The notes: generated by a model from the sequence alone, not told the origin. Counted from the stretch's first letter, positions 16,184 to 24,675 are shown. The stretch: DNA of 64,000 nucleotides from Kitasatospora phosalacinea (GCF_000717185.1 NZ_JNYE01000002.1:1-64000), one strand, 5' to 3'. Made by a program: numbers and translations.

Positions 16184-16929
16184 CGGGTGGCCCCTGCGGG
16201 ACGCAGCGAGAGGGTACCGACCACGGGGCCGCGCGGCCTGCGGGCCTGCCGCACCACCTCGGCCAGGCCCATCCGCTCGGCCAGCGCGCCGAGCCGCTCC
16301 CCCTCGCGCACGGTGGGCGACACGGTGAACCTGAGCTGCGCCGCGAGCCCGTCCGGCCGGGCCGGCGGACTGATCGCCAACTCCCAGTCCGGTTCCCAGG
16401 GTTGTGCCTGCGCCGGGGTCCCGTCACGCAGCGTCTGCCGGTCGGCGATCGCCGCCGCCGCCTGGTCCGGCCGCTCCGGCCAGGCCGTCCTCGCCGCGTC
16501 CCAGGCCCGGCGGGCCGCCCGCCGGAGCAACCAGCGGGACGCCTCGGGGTGGTCCGGGTCGGCGTCCGGAACGGCGTCCAGCAGGCCGGCCACGGCCTCG
16601 GCCTCGACGTCCCTGCGGTCCGCGGCGAGTCGGCCTGAGACCTTCCGGACGGTACGCCGCAGGACCGGCGAGAACAGCCAGACCAGGTAGGTCGACCACT
16701 CCCCCTCCGGCCGCTGGGAGCGCTGGGCGAGCCGGATCGCCCCGGCCCACACCTCCCGGCCCTCCTCGGGAGCGGACCGGTAGGCGAGGTCGCGCGCGGC
16801 GAGCGGGTCGAGCAGCAGCCGGCCCCCGGCCGGGCCGGAGACCTCCAGCCGCAGCCGCCGGTCCGGATCGGGGTGGAGCACCCGGTGGTGGATGCTGTCG
16901 AGCAGTCCGGTGAAGACGAGGGTCGTCAT
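16180..16929 (-). CDS. sigma-70 region 2-like helical protein of the cyclase operon
   Basis: 249 aa. Residues 1-75 are beta-rich and unrecognised (VFTGLLDSIHHRVLHPDPDRRLRLEV). Residues 80-150 (STYLVWLFSPVLRRTVRKVSGRLAADRRDVEAEAVAGLLDAVPDADPDHPEASRWLLRRAARRAW) have the helix pattern of sigma-70 region 2, but no region 4 follows. The C-terminal part may contain another HTH-like segment (EGERLGALAERMGLAEVVRQA). It overlaps both neighbours by 4 nt. A role in transcription or nucleic-acid binding is inference only. Confidence 0.6.
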   Translation of the reverse strand: MTTLVFTGLLDSIHHRVLHPDPDRRLRLEVSGPAGGRLLLDPLAARDLAYRSAPEEGREVWAGAIRLAQRSQRPEGEWSTYLVWLFSPVLRRTVRKVSGRLAADRRDVEAEAVAGLLDAVPDADPDHPEASRWLLRRAARRAWDAARTAWPERPDQAAAAIADRQTLRDGTPAQAQPWEPDWELAISPPARPDGLAAQLRFTVSPTVREGERLGALAERMGLAEVVRQARRPRGPVVGTLSLRPAGATR

Positions 16930-17234
16930 GGGTCCGTTCCTTCCGCTGCGGGCTCGTCGGTCAAACGGCCCTGCTGTGGCGTGTGTCGGTCGAAGAAATC
17001 GGCGGTGGCCCGGGTCACCTGGGCGAGCCTGCCGACCGCCTCGCCCAGCCCGCTCCGCATCAGGGCGCCGAGGTCGGGGAGCACCCGCAGCTGCCCGATG
17101 TAGACGTTCAGTTCTCCGATGCCCCCGCCGACAGCGAGGCCGCTGCCGACCTGCTGGCCGCCGCGGTTGCCGTGGTCGGCGCAGCTGGCGCAGGCACCGA
17201 CAGGTTCGGGTCCTGCTTCGGGCCCGTCGGTCAT
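16926..17234 (-). CDS. small CxxC protein of the cyclase operon
   Basis: 102 aa. It has an acidic leader, a GACASCADHGN motif (CxxC plus His, possibly metal binding), a Gly-rich stretch, then ELNVYIGQLRVLPDLG and a helix (LGEAVGRLAQVTRATADFFDRH). No named family is recognised. Both ends overlap neighbouring genes by ATGA, so it is made in step with the cyclase-like protein and the region-2-like protein and may bridge them. Confidence 0.7.
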   Translation of the reverse strand: MTDGPEAGPEPVGACASCADHGNRGGQQVGSGLAVGGGIGELNVYIGQLRVLPDLGALMRSGLGEAVGRLAQVTRATADFFDRHTPQQGRLTDEPAAEGTDP

Positions 17235-18025
17235 GGGCGGTGGACGATGGTGAGGCCGCCGTACACGTCCCCGGCGACGGCGGTCCCGTTCCCCACGGTC
17301 TGGCTGAGCCGGGGCCGGCGCGGAAAGCGCCACGGACCGTCCGGCGCCCCGCCGGCACCGGGACGGGCGGCGGGATTCGTGGTCGCCCCGCCCGAGGGCG
17401 AGGGAATGTACAGCCAGGCCGTCTGGTGGAACGCCGCCTTTCCGCTGACCGTGGCCTCCACCCGGGTGCACGCCCCCGGTCGCAGCTTGCTGTAGCCGCC
17501 GACCAGGACGTCCTGGTACACCCGGTCGGAGAAGACCGAGACCAGGTGGGTGACCTCGGGATCGGACGCGTCCAGCACCCGCTTGAGCGGTTCGCTGTCC
17601 AGCAGCCGGTGCAGGTCGTTGCGGGCGGCGCCGTTCGCGTCGGGCGGGTTGCCGTCGATCGTGACCGGCCCGAGGTGCAGGCTCATCCGCAACCGCACCG
17701 GCGCGTCCCGCCGGCAGGCGTTGTACGCGGCGGCGGCGCGGTCCAGGAGCGGGACGAACCAGTCGATCACGGCGGGGAGGTACTTCGGTGGGAACCCCAT
17801 CGCGAGACCGTCGCCGCGCGGGGCCGTGAACGACCGCTCGTCGAGCACCTGCTGGAGTCCCGCCTCGATGAAGCTCTCGTCGACCAGTTCGGCGATCAGC
17901 CGGCTCGCCCCCGGTTGGGTCAGGGACGGCAGTTCGGAGAACCCCTTCGCGTCGAACGCCGCCATCCCCTGGGTATCGGGCATCGGAACGGTTCGGTGTC
18001 CGGGCGCAAGCGGTGGAGTGGGCAC
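17231..18025 (-). CDS. class III nucleotide cyclase-like protein (first gene of the five-gene operon)
   Basis: 264 aa from the GTG at 18025, seven bases after GAGGAG; an ATG at 17983 gives 250 aa. The cyclase homology domain has FDAKGFSE near residue 24 (first metal Asp, D25) and APRGDGLAMGF near 70 (second metal Asp, D72). PVRLRMSLHLGPVTIDG and GAARNDLHRLLDSEPLKRVL match later strands and helices. A PGACTRVEATVSGKAAFHQTAWLYIP stretch occurs as in actinobacterial cyclase-like proteins of conflict operons. The C-terminal 60 residues (RPGAGGAPDGPWRFPRRP to TVGNGTAVAGDVYGGLTIVH) are unrelated. It probably makes a cyclic or modified nucleotide signal; the base specificity cannot be read. It is divergent from a cNMP-binding gene. 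Confidence 0.75.
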   Translation of the reverse strand: MPTPPLAPGHRTVPMPDTQGMAAFDAKGFSELPSLTQPGASRLIAELVDESFIEAGLQQVLDERSFTAPRGDGLAMGFPPKYLPAVIDWFVPLLDRAAAAYNACRRDAPVRLRMSLHLGPVTIDGNPPDANGAARNDLHRLLDSEPLKRVLDASDPEVTHLVSVFSDRVYQDVLVGGYSKLRPGACTRVEATVSGKAAFHQTAWLYIPSPSGGATTNPAARPGAGGAPDGPWRFPRRPRLSQTVGNGTAVAGDVYGGLTIVHRP

Positions 18026-18033
18026 TGGCACTC

Positions 18034-18069
18034 TCCTCGTGGTCGGCGGCCTCTTCGTCACCACGAGGA
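18034..18069. promoter_or_regulatory. 10-bp inverted repeat over the ribosome site of the cyclase operon
   Basis: TCCTCGTGGT (18034-18043) and ACCACGAGGA (18060-18069) are perfect inverted arms with a 16-nt spacer. On the minus strand the promoter-distal arm includes part of the GAGGAG ribosome site of the GTG at 18025. It can act as an RNA hairpin hiding the start of the whole operon, or as a DNA operator. Confidence 0.55.
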
Positions 18070-18232
18070 TGTGCGGTGCGGGACGGTGGCGTCCGTTCCC
18101 GGGGCCGAACCAGAAGTGACAGGGGCGACAAACCGAACACCGGTGCTGTTTCCCGTCAATCCGCGTTCCGGCCCTTCCTTCCTTCGGGAACCCCGGCGCG
18201 CACACCGTCCGCTGCCCCGTAGCCTCCCCGGC

Positions 18233-18919
18233 ATGAACAGGACGCCCCAGCCCTCCCGTTCCTTCGAGTTCGGCCCCTGGCGCGCGCTGGTCGGCGAATC
18301 GACCTGGCACGCCGTGACGACCGGGTTCGAGCGGATCACCCGGACGCCGCGCCACCGACTGCTCAACCAGGGCGAACCGGGCCCCTACGTCTTCCTCGTC
18401 CTCAGGGGTCTGGTCTGGATCGAGCAATGCGTCAGGCACGGCGGCACCTCCTGCCACCTGCGCGGGCCGGGCGACCTGCTGGGCGAGGCGTCCCTGTTCG
18501 GCGAGCCCCGCACCGCCACGGCCGTGACGCTGACCGACTGCCAGCTCGTCCGGGTTCCGGCCGCCGAACTGCGCGAACTCCTGCGTCGGCCCGGCCTGGA
18601 GGACTCGGTCGCCGCCCTGCTCCACCACCGCCAGCGGGTCGACCACCTGCTCCGGCAGTTCAAGGACCCGCTGAAGCGCCTGGCGGTGGGGGTGCACCCG
18701 GCGGTGCGCGTGGCCGACGGCACCCCCCGGGACTTCCGCGCGATCAAGCTGGCACTGAGCAACGAGAAGGTGAGCCGCTGGCTGGGCGTGCGGCGGGCGG
18801 CCCTGGTCCGGGCCCGTGACAGGCCCGAGTTCGTCCAGAACTTCGCCAGCCACCGCGGGGCGCTGGAGGTCCTGCGGCGGGACTGGATCCTGCGGACCGC
18901 GTCCCTGGAGTGCCGCTGA
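18233..18919 (+). CDS. Crp/Fnr-type cyclic nucleotide-binding protein
   Basis: 228 aa. The cNMP-binding beta-roll spans about 25-130: HRLLNQGEPGPYVFLVLRGLVWIEQ, GPGDLLGEASLFGEPRTATAVTLTDCQLVRVPAAELRELL. The phosphate-binding cassette GEASLFGEPRTATA is close to the Crp pattern GE(L)xL..xxRxAxV with R retained. The C-terminal 80 residues (RAIKLALSNEKVSRWLGVRRAALVRARDRPEFVQNF) are only weakly like a winged HTH. It is divergent from the cyclase operon, 207 bp apart, so it may read the signal that operon makes. The ribosome site is weak. Confidence 0.85.
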   Translation: MNRTPQPSRSFEFGPWRALVGESTWHAVTTGFERITRTPRHRLLNQGEPGPYVFLVLRGLVWIEQCVRHGGTSCHLRGPGDLLGEASLFGEPRTATAVTLTDCQLVRVPAAELRELLRRPGLEDSVAALLHHRQRVDHLLRQFKDPLKRLAVGVHPAVRVADGTPRDFRAIKLALSNEKVSRWLGVRRAALVRARDRPEFVQNFASHRGALEVLRRDWILRTASLECR

Positions 18920-18925
18920 CCGCGC

Positions 18926-19408
18926 TCACAGCCGGGTGACGAGGACCGCCGCGACCAGCAGCGCGCCCTTGTGCAGCGCCTGATCGGCCAGGTACATCCC
19001 GTTCATCCCGGCCGTCCGCAGCTCGGCGAAGGCGGCGGAGGCGAGGTGCCGCAGCAGCCAGCGCACCGGCCAGCGGCGGTCGAGCCAGGCGTGGGTGGTC
19101 ATCGACCAGGCGAACCCGGCGACCGTCCCGGTCGGCGACAGCGGCAGCGGGATGAACAGCCGCACCAGCGCCAGCACGGCCGCCATCACCAGGTGGTACT
19201 GGGCGACGTGCGCCAGGCAGGCCCTCCAGCCGCGGTGGGGGTCCGCCCCGGCGGCGACCTCCGCCCGGGTCGGCGCGGCCTTGTTCGCCGCCTGGTGGTC
19301 GGTCTGCCCGAACACGTGGTCGGCCAGGGCGTGGCCGGTCGCCAGGACCGCCCACACCGCGCCGAAGGCCGCCAGCGTCCCGATCCGTTCGATGTCGTGC
19401 ACTGTCAT
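18926..19408 (-). CDS. DUF3307-type membrane protein
   Basis: 160 aa with about four hydrophobic segments. It has HALADHVFGQTDHQAANKAAP near the N-terminus and WSMTTHAWLDRRWPVRWLL later, the conserved His/Asp/Gln pattern of DUF3307. An AGGAG site precedes ATG 19408. DUF3307 proteins are integral membrane proteins of unknown function and common in mobile DNA. It is convergent with the Crp-like gene, only 6 nt apart. Confidence 0.82.
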   Translation of the reverse strand: MTVHDIERIGTLAAFGAVWAVLATGHALADHVFGQTDHQAANKAAPTRAEVAAGADPHRGWRACLAHVAQYHLVMAAVLALVRLFIPLPLSPTGTVAGFAWSMTTHAWLDRRWPVRWLLRHLASAAFAELRTAGMNGMYLADQALHKGALLVAAVLVTRL

Positions 19409-19497
19409 GTCGTCTCCTGCTACTGGGGCCTGGGCAGCGGGCCTACTCGGCGGTAGGGTCACCGGCACGCTCGGGCTGGGTGATCTCGGAGGTCGTG

Positions 19498-20979
19498 GTG
19501 GAGTACGGCGAGTACCGCGGGTACGACGCGGTGGGGTTGGCCGCGCTGGTGGCTGGCGGGGAGGTCTCGGCCGGGGAGCTGCTGGAGGTGGCGATCGAGC
19601 GGGCCGAGCAGGTCGGCGGTCGGCTGAACGCGGTCGTCCGGCCGATGTACGACCTGGCCCGGGCCCGGGCCGCCGAAAAGCTGAGCGGCCCGTTCGCCGG
19701 GGTGCCGTTCCTGGTGAAGGACCTGATCCAGGACTACGCGGGCCTGCCGACCGGCAGTGGCTGCCGGGCCCTGCAGGACGTCCCGGCGGCGGCCCACGGC
19801 GAGTCGGTGCGGCGCTGGCTGGACGCGGGGCTGGTGGTGTTCGGGAAGACCAACACGCCGGAGTTCGGCAGCAAGGGCGTCACCGAGCCGGAGGCGACCG
19901 GCCCGGCCCGCAACCCGTGGGACACCGGACGGACCCCGGGCGGCTCCTCGGGCGGTTCGGCGGCGGCGGTCGCGGCGGGCGTCGTCCCGGTGGCGGGCGC
20001 GAACGACGGCGGCGGGTCGATCCGGATACCGGCGGCCTGCTGCGGCCTGTTCGGCCTGAAGCCGGGCCGCGGCCTGGTCCCGGCCGGCCCAGCGGCCGCC
20101 GAGCACCTGCACGGCGCGGCCACCGACGGCGTCGTCTCGCGCAGCGTCCGGGACACCGCCGCGATGCTGGACGTGCTGGCGGGCGCCCCCGACCCGGCCG
20201 GGCCGTACCTGCCCCACCGCCCGGCGGAGCCCTTCGCCGAGGCGGCCCGCCGCGCGCCCGGCCCGCTACGGATCGGTTTCACCACCCGCTCCCCGCTGGG
20301 CACCGAGGTGCACCCGGAGGCGGTCGCGGCCGTCGCGGACGCCGCCGCCCTGCTGGAGGGCCTCGGCCACCACGTCGAGGAGGCCGACACCGGCATCGAC
20401 GAACGCGGCCTGGCCCTGGACTTCCTGGCCATGTGGGCCACCGAGACCGCCGCCACCGTGGACGAGGTCAAGCGCCTCACCGGCTCCGGGAACGCGGGCT
20501 TCGAACTGGACACCCACGTACTGGCCGCCGCCGGACGCCGGATGCGCGCGCCCGCCTACTACGCGGCCCACCAGCGCTGGAACCTGTACAACCGGCAGCT
20601 GGCCACCTTCCACACCCGCTACGACCTGCTGCTGACCCCGACCCTCGCCCGCCCTCCGGTCCACATCGGCGAGTTGGACACGCCCCCGGCCGTCCGGACG
20701 CTGGCCCGGCTGCTGCTGCCGTTGGGCCTACTGGGCCTGCTCAGCCGGACGAAGGCGTACGAGGAAGCGGTGATCACCAACCTGGCGCCGGTCCCGTTCA
20801 CCCAGCTCGCCAACATCACCGGCCGCCCGGCCGCCAGCGTTCCGCTGCACCGCACCCCGGACGGACTGCCGCTGGGCGTGCAGTTCGTGGCACCGCTGGG
20901 CGGCGAGGGCACCCTGCTCGCCCTCGCCGCCCAACTGGAGTCGGCCCGCCCCTGGGCCCACCTGGAGCCCGCACTCTGA
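19498..20979 (+). CDS. amidase (amidase signature family)
   Basis: 493 aa from the GTG at 19498, five bases after GGAGG; GTGs at 19480 or 19495 are alternatives. The Ser-cisSer-Lys signature is complete: VPFLVKDL (Lys), TPGGSSGGSAAAVAAGVVPVAGANDGGGSIRIPA (both Ser). The C-terminal half is typical (LLTPTLARPP, FTQLANITGRPAASVPL). It hydrolyses amides; it is not GatA because no gatB/gatC genes are near. The substrate is unknown. Confidence 0.93.
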   Translation: MEYGEYRGYDAVGLAALVAGGEVSAGELLEVAIERAEQVGGRLNAVVRPMYDLARARAAEKLSGPFAGVPFLVKDLIQDYAGLPTGSGCRALQDVPAAAHGESVRRWLDAGLVVFGKTNTPEFGSKGVTEPEATGPARNPWDTGRTPGGSSGGSAAAVAAGVVPVAGANDGGGSIRIPAACCGLFGLKPGRGLVPAGPAAAEHLHGAATDGVVSRSVRDTAAMLDVLAGAPDPAGPYLPHRPAEPFAEAARRAPGPLRIGFTTRSPLGTEVHPEAVAAVADAAALLEGLGHHVEEADTGIDERGLALDFLAMWATETAATVDEVKRLTGSGNAGFELDTHVLAAAGRRMRAPAYYAAHQRWNLYNRQLATFHTRYDLLLTPTLARPPVHIGELDTPPAVRTLARLLLPLGLLGLLSRTKAYEEAVITNLAPVPFTQLANITGRPAASVPLHRTPDGLPLGVQFVAPLGGEGTLLALAAQLESARPWAHLEPAL

Positions 20980-20993
20980 GTGACCGTCAGCCG

Positions 20994-21515
20994 TCAGCCC
21001 ATGGTCTTCTGCCCGTCCAGCGCCTCGCGCAGGATGTCGGCGTGCCCGGCGTGCTGCGAGGTCTCCGCGATGACGTGCAGCAGGACGCGGCGCATGCTCC
21101 ACGACGCGCCGGGTTCGAACCAGGGCGCGGCGGGCAGCGCCTGCTCGCTGTCCAGGTCGAGGGTGGCGACCAGGTTGTCGGTGTGCTCGGCGACGGCCCG
21201 GTAGCGTTCCAGCAGGACGTCCAGGGTCTCGCCGTCGGTCATCCGGAACTGCTCGGCCCAGCTGTCGGCGTCGTCGGGCGCGCCCTCGGCGCGCATCGCC
21301 TCGGCGCCGCCGACGGCGAACCGCAGCCAGCGCTCCTCGACCCCGGCGACGTGCTTGACCAGCCCGCCGAGGGTGAGTTCGCTGACGGTGGTGCGCTGTC
21401 GGGCCTGTTCGTCGGTGAGGCCGCGCGCGGTGTAGCGCAGGAAGCCGCGCTGCTTGTCGAGGGCGGCGAGCAGGTCGGCGCGTTCGCCGGTGAGGTCGGG
21501 GAGCGGGGTGACCAT
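20994..21515 (-). CDS. DinB-family (DUF664) protein
   Basis: 173 aa. It is a paralogue of the 12288-12875 gene: ARGLTDEQARQRTT, LGGLVKHVAGVEERW and HVIAETSQHAGHADILREALDGQKTMG are near-identical motifs, with the three histidine ligands in place. It starts 3 nt after the VOC gene stop, so the two form an operon. It is convergent with the amidase. Confidence 0.9.
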   Translation of the reverse strand: MVTPLPDLTGERADLLAALDKQRGFLRYTARGLTDEQARQRTTVSELTLGGLVKHVAGVEERWLRFAVGGAEAMRAEGAPDDADSWAEQFRMTDGETLDVLLERYRAVAEHTDNLVATLDLDSEQALPAAPWFEPGASWSMRRVLLHVIAETSQHAGHADILREALDGQKTMG

Positions 21516-21518
21516 GCC

Positions 21519-22316
21519 TCAGCCCACCTCCACCGTGTTCGGCCGCCCGCCCTCGGCGGCGCCGGGGTCGATCAGCGAGAACGCCGCGCCCTGCGGGTCG
21601 ACGAAGGAGGCGAAGCGCCCGAACGGGCTGCTCATCGGCCCGAAGACGAGCTGCCCGCCGGCCTGGGCGACCCGTCCGGCGGCGGCGTCGCAGTCGTCCA
21701 CCAGGAAGTAGACGCTGATGAACGGCGGCACCTGGGCGGGCACGTCCGGCCCCATGCCCATCGCGCCGAGGACGGGCGTGTCGCCGAGGTGGTAGATGCT
21801 GTAGTCCACCTTGTCGTCGACGATCTTCCGCACCCGGTACGGGAACACCTGCGGGAAGAAGGAGTTGGCGGCGGCGGTGTCCCGGGTGAACACCTCGGCC
21901 CAGCCGTAGCTGCCGGGCGCGTCGCGCAGTTCGAAGCCCCGGTGGTCGCCGCTCTGCCAGAGGCCGAACACGACGCCCGCCGGGTCCTGGGCGAGCGCCA
22001 TCGAGCCGAGGCTGCCGACCTGCACCGGCTCCAGCAGCACGGTGCCGCCGGCCGCCCGGACCCGTTCCGCGGCGGCCGCGGCGTCGGCGGTGGCCAGGTG
22101 GAGGACCCACGCGGAGCGGCCCTCCTGCCCGGGCGGCGGCGGGACGATCCCGGCGACCGCCTTGCCGTCCTTCAGGGCCTGCGTGTAGTTGCCGAACTCG
22201 GACGAGGCTTCGCCGAACGTCCAGCCCAGCACCTGTCCGTAGAACGCCTGGGCGCCCTCCGGGTCGGCGAACGTCGCGTCGGCCCAGACGGGGGTGCCCT
22301 CAGGTGGTGCCGTCAT
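21519..22316 (-). CDS. VOC-family protein with two glyoxalase-like domains
   Basis: 265 aa. Two beta-alpha-beta-beta-beta VOC repeats are seen: about 8-125 (GTPVWADATFADPEGAQAFYGQVLGWTFGE) and 135-255 (GSYGWAEVFTRDTAAANSFFPQVFPY; PFGRFASFVDPQGAAFSLI). It resembles the actinobacterial hydroxylase/glyoxalase-like group linked to small-molecule resistance. It is the first gene of the VOC-DinB operon. The substrate is unknown. Confidence 0.9.
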   Translation of the reverse strand: MTAPPEGTPVWADATFADPEGAQAFYGQVLGWTFGEASSEFGNYTQALKDGKAVAGIVPPPPGQEGRSAWVLHLATADAAAAAERVRAAGGTVLLEPVQVGSLGSMALAQDPAGVVFGLWQSGDHRGFELRDAPGSYGWAEVFTRDTAAANSFFPQVFPYRVRKIVDDKVDYSIYHLGDTPVLGAMGMGPDVPAQVPPFISVYFLVDDCDAAAGRVAQAGGQLVFGPMSSPFGRFASFVDPQGAAFSLIDPGAAEGGRPNTVEVG

Positions 22317-22629
22317 GGTGCGTCTCCCTCCGCTGTCGGGGTCCCCGCGGTCGGGGACCGGGGCCCGGGGTCGGACCCGGGGTCGGGCCCCGGGGCCGCC
22401 GCCCCGGGTGAAAGCACATGCCCTGCCACGCTAGCCAGTGCCCCCGCCGACCGCGCGGCGAGGCGCTCGGACGCACCCGAACGCCTGTTGCCGCACAGTG
22501 ACAATTCGCTTACCCCGCAGGGTCATCCGACTGTGAAGCTTCACTCATCGCCCCGGAAGACGGAACGGAAGAACCGGCGGGGGCACCCGCACCACCCACC
22601 ACCAGCTCCGTTCCCGGGGGGAACCATCC
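22317..22629. other. gene-free stretch with GC hairpins
   Basis: Between the divergent VOC and lipoprotein genes. GGTCCCCG cggt CGGGGACC (22340-22359) and further runs of CCCGG/CCGGG make a strongly structured leader on the VOC side. No open reading of coding character is seen. The two promoters must lie here, but no clear -35/-10 pair was recognised. Confidence 0.5.
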
Positions 22630-23603
22630 ATGTCCGCGCGCGCCCGCCTCCGCCGCTCCTCCGCCGTCGCCCTGGTCTCCGCGATCACCGCCGGCTCCGC
22701 CCTCCTGCTGACCGCCTGCGACCCGTCGGCCGACGGCAAGGCCGCCGCCCGGTCGGCCGCCGCCACGCCGTCCCGCACCGCCGGGTCCGCCACCGCGACC
22801 CCGTCCGCGCCCGCCGCACCCGCCGCCACCCCGTCGGCCCCGGCCTCCGCCTCCGCGCCCGCCGCCACCCCGTCCGGCGTCGCGACCACCGCCCCGGCCC
22901 GGCCGTCCGCCCGGCCGGTCGAGGCCGCCCTCAACCTGACCGAGGGCACCGGCCTGACCATCAGCAACGGCACCCGCTACGTGGTGATGGACGGCAGGGT
23001 CGTCGACTTCGGCACCGTGGTCCGCGACCTGGCCTGGTCCCCGGACGGCAAGCGTGCCGCCTTCGTCGACGGCAACGGCAACCTGGAGACCTCCGACCCG
23101 GACGGCAGCCACAAGACCGTCGTCGCCAAGGCCCCCTCCGGCACCACCTGGTCCCCCCGATCACCCTGAACACCTACGCGGACGAGGACCCGGCGCCGGT
23201 CCCGCAGACCGGCAACCTGTGGCCCAACACCGCCGGACGGATCGGCTCCTCGGTCTACGCCAACGAGGACGACGGCCAGGTGTACATCCGCGACCAGTAC
23301 CTGCGGCAGGAGGGCATGGCGGTCGCCAAGGGCTCGCAGCCCGACCGCGACGACGACGGGGACATCGTGTTCGTCCGCTCCGTCGCGGGCCACAGCCACC
23401 TGTTCACCAAGGGGAGCGACTACCGCGCGGCCGAGCGCGACCTCACCCCGCACGCCACCGCGGACTGCACCGAGCCCGCCTTCTCCCCCGACGGCCGGAC
23501 CGTCGCCTTCCGCACCCCGGACGGCATCTACACCGTCCCCGCCGCGGGCGGCACCCCGACCAAGGTCTCCGACACCGTCGGCCTCCCCGCCTACCGCGGC
23601 TGA
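22630..23603 (+). pseudogene. TolB-like beta-propeller lipoprotein, copy 1, frame broken
   Basis: A lipoprotein signal (LLLTAC lipobox, Cys about residue 34) is followed by an Ala/Pro/Ser/Thr linker and WD40-like TolB repeats (VVRDLAWSPDGKRAAFVDG). At 23154 (after TTW-Ser) the frame changes by -1. The downstream frame continues as clear homologue (QTGNLWPNTAGR, DDGQVYIRD, CTEPAFSPDGRTVAFRTPDGIYTVP) to a stop at 23603. The frame-0 reading ends at 23169 after SPRSP. The segment 22987-23154 is 97-98% identical to 24083-24250. Confidence 0.8.
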
Positions 23604-24250
23604 CCCGCCCCGGGAGCCGACTCCCGACACACCGTCACCGACCCGTCCCGGTCCGCGAATTCAGGCTCCGCGAACCGGGGCCCCCGGTGCGACAGCCCGA
23701 GCGGCCCCCGCCGCCCGGGCTGTCGCACGCTGCTGCCAGGATGTGCCCGAAGCACCGGCGGCAGCCAGCCCGGGCCGGTCCGCCCGCCCGGACGCCCGGC
23801 TCCGCCCTCCGCATTCCGTTCTGGGGGAACCGCATCATGAACGAACGCACCCGTCCGCGCCGGTCCGCCGCCGCCCTGCTGGTGGCCGCCGTCACCACCG
23901 GGTCGGCCCTGCTGCTGACCGCCTGCGACCCGGAGGGCGAGGACACCGGCAGCACCGCCGCCTCCGCCCCGGCCACTGCCCCGACCAGCGCCGCGACCAC
24001 CGCCGCCCCGGCCAAGGGCGGCAAGCTGAACAGGACGGCGGGCACCAAGCTGACCGTCAGCACCGGCACCAGCACCGTGCTGATGGACGGCAGGGCGGTC
24101 GACTTCGGCACCGTGGTCCGCGACCTGGCCTGGTCCCCGGACGGCAAGCACGCCGCCTTCGTCGACGGCAACGGCAACCTGGAGACCTCCGACCCGGACG
24201 GCAGCCACAAGACCGTCGTCGCCAAGGCCCCCTCCGGCACCACCTGGTCC
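22987..24250. repeat. two 168-bp near-identical segments (22987-23154 and 24083-24250)
   Basis: Both encode MDGR.VDFGTVVRDLAWSPDGK to SGTTWS and differ at about four bases. Identity stops abruptly at the same base in both lipoprotein genes; beyond it the copies are diverged homologues. Confidence 0.85.
23687..23728 (+). terminator. hairpin between the two lipoprotein genes
   Basis: GTGCGACAGCCCG (23687-23699) pairs perfectly with CGGGCTGTCGCAC (23716-23728). It lies 84 bp after the end of copy 1 and about 110 bp before copy 2. Confidence 0.6.
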
Positions 24251-24675
24251 GCGACTCCGAGGGCGCGCAGATCCCGGAGACCGGCAACCAGTGGCCGTAC
24301 TCCAACGGCCTGTCCGGCATGACGGTGTACGCCAACAAGGACGACGGCCAGGTCTACTTCCACGACGTGGTCAGCCGGACCAACGGCGGCGCCGTCGCCG
24401 AGGGCTCGCAGCCCGCGCTGGCCGACGAGGGCGCGCTGGTGTTCGTCCGCTCCGCGAAGGGACACAGCCACGTCTTCGCCAGCCCGGCCGACGAGAACGC
24501 CGACCAGCAGATCGACCTCACCCCGGACGCGACGGTCGACTACACCGAGCCCGCGATCAGCCACGACGGCAGGACCGTCGCCTTCCGCGGCCCGGACGGC
24601 ATCTACACCGTCCCGTTCACGGGCGGGAAGCCGGAGAAGGTCACCGACACCGTCGGCCTGCCCGCCTACCGCTGA
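23837..24675 (+). pseudogene. TolB-like beta-propeller lipoprotein, copy 2, frame broken at the same point
   Basis: The ATG at 23837 opens a signal with lipobox LLLTAC, a short linker, then the WD40-like segment shared with copy 1. After 24250 the homologous protein continues in the -1 frame (EGAQIPETGNQWPYSNG, DDGQVYFHD, AISHDGRTVAFRGPDGIYTVPFTGG) to 24675. The frame-0 reading runs on into unrelated Arg/Pro-rich sequence. The 3' end overlaps the convergent gene at 24666 by 10 nt. Confidence 0.8.

Noticed and set aside
23140..23180. Programmed -1 frameshift in the lipoprotein genes
   Set aside because: Copy 1 has a C-run, but copy 2 has no slippery heptamer or stem at the same place, so a shared regulated shift is not supported.
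19095..23603. Uninterrupted 1502-codon plus-strand reading
   Set aside because: Only its last part is real (the downstream frame of lipoprotein copy 1). The rest lies antisense or out of frame to DUF3307, amidase, DinB and VOC genes and is Arg/Pro-rich shadow sequence of very GC-rich DNA.
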